A program made the position numbers and the translations under genes. Below are positions 62,465 through 64,000 of a stretch of DNA of 64,000 nucleotides, piece by piece (the first letter of the stretch is position 1; every line of letters begins with the position of its first letter). This DNA is from Candidatus Kapaibacterium sp. (GTDB taxonomy: Bacteria; Bacteroidota; Ignavibacteria; Kapaibacteriales; JAEUSM01). Under the pieces are notes generated by a model. It was not told the DNA's origin. It was given only the letters and a program-made list of their open reading frames with translations, and did not search any database. The stretch lies in assembly GCA_016788785.1 (NCBI GenBank), contig JAEUSM010000006.1:372001-436000 (forward strand), given 5' to 3'.

Positions 62465-64000
62465 TTATCGGAACAAATTGATAATGGTAGACACTAAGAA
62501 TGCTGTGGAACTAATTATACCACCATACGCTCCAATTTCTTGGGCACGAAACATAGCTGACATAGGAGTAGGTTTTGGAACATATATTACATCTCCTGGC
62601 TCTAAATATACATCATCATCGCCAACAAGAGTAACAAAATTTCTACCTTTGATGATTCGGGCTCTATCTTTATCAGCACTTTTTAAATAACCACCAGCTC
62701 GATTAATATACCATTCCATATTTTTATTTGGAACGTATTCTACATAACCATACTCTTTTAACTGACCATATACATAGATTGATTTGGGTGTTTTTGGAAT
62801 AACTATTTTATCACCATCTTCCAAGAGTACATTATCATCTGCAATGTTTTTAGTAAAGGCATTGACGAAATCACAACTGACTGTATGAGTTTTTAGTAAT
62901 TGGTCTACAATATAAAATACAGTATCTTCAAGTGCAAAATCATTAAATTGCATTTCTAATAAAAGTCGTTTTCTTATTTCAACGGGGTCGATAAGTACTT
63001 CATACTTACGAAATACTTTTGCTAAATTCAAAGCAGCTTCGGAATTAAAACCTCCTGCTTTTTCTATAACATCTTTTAATCGAGTTTTATTTGGTTCTAT
63101 GATATAATTACCAGGAGTTAGAACTTCACCTTCAACTTGAACAATTCCAGTAGAACTAAACTTTTTACTATCGTCTAATTGTTTGCGACCAACAATAATC
63201 CGTGAACCATTTTCTAAAGGAACATCATTAAGTAAGTTACCAGCTTCATCTACTTGAAGTTGCTCAAATACATCACTACCAGGGTGGAATAACTGAATTG
63301 CATTTTCATCAAAATCTTCATTTAACCCTCGACAAAGCATAAATAATAATGATGCTTTATCTCCTTTTTTAAATGCAACTTCTATTGGTCTTGCAACTGC
63401 TCCAGATATCGATACTTTTGGATACTGATTCGGGACAAATGGTACAAATATATCATCACCTTCGCGGATGTATGGGTCAAAATTGCTCTCTGGTTCAACC
63501 ATCCCTTGAATCAAATCTACTATTTGAACAGTACCATCTTTGTGTAAAACACGAATATTTCTTGCACTATATGTATGAATTGAACCCTCGGATAAGGCGA
63601 TACTTTCCTTTTCACCTTTACGAACCGCTTCAATCATTTGTGTATACCTTGCATTGATATCTGAGCTAGTTTGAGTTGCACCAGGTTGATTAGAAAGTTT
63701 TGCTACGCTACTAACCTTTAAATTTGCTTGGCGAACTGTTGTAGACGGTAAAAGAACATTTCCTGAGATGGAAACCATAACCGCTCTAGGTCGTTTGAGA
63801 ATTATAGAAGGGTTTGCTTTCGGATTGCGTTTTTTATAAAGAGCTACGACTGTATCCTTAACTTGTTGCAAGGTTTTTCCTCGTAGAGAAATCTCTCCAC
63901 CAAATGGTAAAAGAATTGAGTTTTCTGGAGAAACTATCAATGGAATTTCTGGTATATCTATGGAAATTCCAGTACTTAAAGACAAAACATCTCCTGGTCC
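62465..64000 (-). CDS. Polysaccharide export protein (Wza-like, SLBB domains), start outside window
   Basis: The frame is open to the right edge: upstream of the first visible TTG it reads GPGDVL, the conserved start of the poly_export domain, so the N-terminus and signal peptide lie outside. Visible are the end of the poly_export domain (PENSILLPFGGEISLRGKTL), then SLBB repeats (VSISGNVLLPS; VSISGAVARPI; VQVEGEVLTPGNY; IYVYGQLKEYG), and a C-terminal membrane helix (IISSTAFLVSTIINLF). These octameric outer-membrane channels release capsule or exopolysaccharide. Leads the operon that continues with Wzi-like, GT2, Wzx, WcaJ/WbaP and DPM1-like genes. Confidence 0.93.
   Translation of the reverse strand, partial: GPGDVLSLSTGISIDIPEIPLIVSPENSILLPFGGEISLRGKTLQQVKDTVVALYKKRNPKANPSIILKRPRAVMVSISGNVLLPSTTVRQANLKVSSVAKLSNQPGATQTSSDINARYTQMIEAVRKGEKESIALSEGSIHTYSARNIRVLHKDGTVQIVDLIQGMVEPESNFDPYIREGDDIFVPFVPNQYPKVSISGAVARPIEVAFKKGDKASLLFMLCRGLNEDFDENAIQLFHPGSDVFEQLQVDEAGNLLNDVPLENGSRIIVGRKQLDDSKKFSSTGIVQVEGEVLTPGNYIIEPNKTRLKDVIEKAGGFNSEAALNLAKVFRKYEVLIDPVEIRKRLLLEMQFNDFALEDTVFYIVDQLLKTHTVSCDFVNAFTKNIADDNVLLEDGDKIVIPKTPKSIYVYGQLKEYGYVEYVPNKNMEWYINRAGGYLKSADKDRARIIKGRNFVTLVGDDDVYLEPGDVIYVPKPTPMSAMFRAQEIGAYGGIISSTAFLVSTIINLFR

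Noticed and set aside
1-64000. rRNA, tRNA, CRISPR, prophage or classical insertion sequence
   Set aside because: I scanned for conserved RNA gene motifs, transposase or integrase motifs and direct-repeat arrays and found none. A covariance-model search would be decisive for small RNAs.

Overview
The window is AT-rich and densely coded. It looks like a chromosome segment from a free-living member of the Bacteroidota/Chlorobiota/Ignavibacteriota (FCB) group. The basis is several secreted proteins with type IX secretion (T9SS) C-terminal sorting domains, a T9SS plug-domain protein, a DUF4286 protein, perfect Bacteroidota-type TAnnTTTG boxes in one divergent intergenic region, and many class III cyclases with TPR sensor halves, a style I associate with Kapabacteria/Ignavibacteria-like genomes. 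The exact lineage is inference. I see no rRNA, tRNA, CRISPR array, phage or classical insertion sequence.

Layout. 1-4.4 kb: the end of a PolB-like 3'-5' exonuclease gene, a der-UbiA-hypothetical operon and a DUF3108 envelope protein. 4.4-6.9 kb: a Kef-type K+/H+ antiporter with its flavoprotein partner. 7-13.4 kb: a secreted VWA/repeat protein, the T9SS plug protein and a GT2 glycosyltransferase in one tight operon. 13.5-16 kb: an 800-residue channel that joins a six-helix voltage-gated pore to CASTOR/POLLUX-like RCK domains. 16-23.5 kb: a methyltransferase, a giant T9SS substrate, a FlgD-Ig protein, an MCE/MlaD protein and ssb. 23.6-34.6 kb: a DUF4286 protein, a PAS/GAF protein with no output domain divergent from a membrane adenylate cyclase, a P-type cation ATPase and two TPR-adenylate cyclases. 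34.7-43 kb: a secreted WD40-like protein, an MbnH/MbnP-like di-heme enzyme and copper-protein pair, a second di-heme peroxidase and a PhoX-like secreted protein. 43.2-55.1 kb: three paralogous exported proteins running directly into four overlapping TPR-adenylate cyclase genes, followed by a fifth. 55.1-55.9 kb: a GxxExxY gene inside inverted repeats. 55.9-64 kb: an exopolysaccharide locus (Wza-like, Wzi-like, GT2, Wzx-like, WcaJ/WbaP-like, DPM1-like).

How the parts fit. The window encodes eight class III adenylate cyclases, seven of them soluble with TPR halves. All keep the residues expected for catalysis on ATP. Five sit in one array whose members overlap by ATGA junctions and show mosaic, recently homogenised sequence. 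This points to many parallel cAMP inputs, with a set of exported CxxC proteins at the head of the transcript. The other strong oddity is the channel at 13.5 kb: its filter (TFDDWSE) resembles Ca2+-selective rather than Na+-selective bacterial filters, and it carries a cytosolic half like that of the plant symbiosis channels. No function was tested; all assignments rest on reading motifs by eye.
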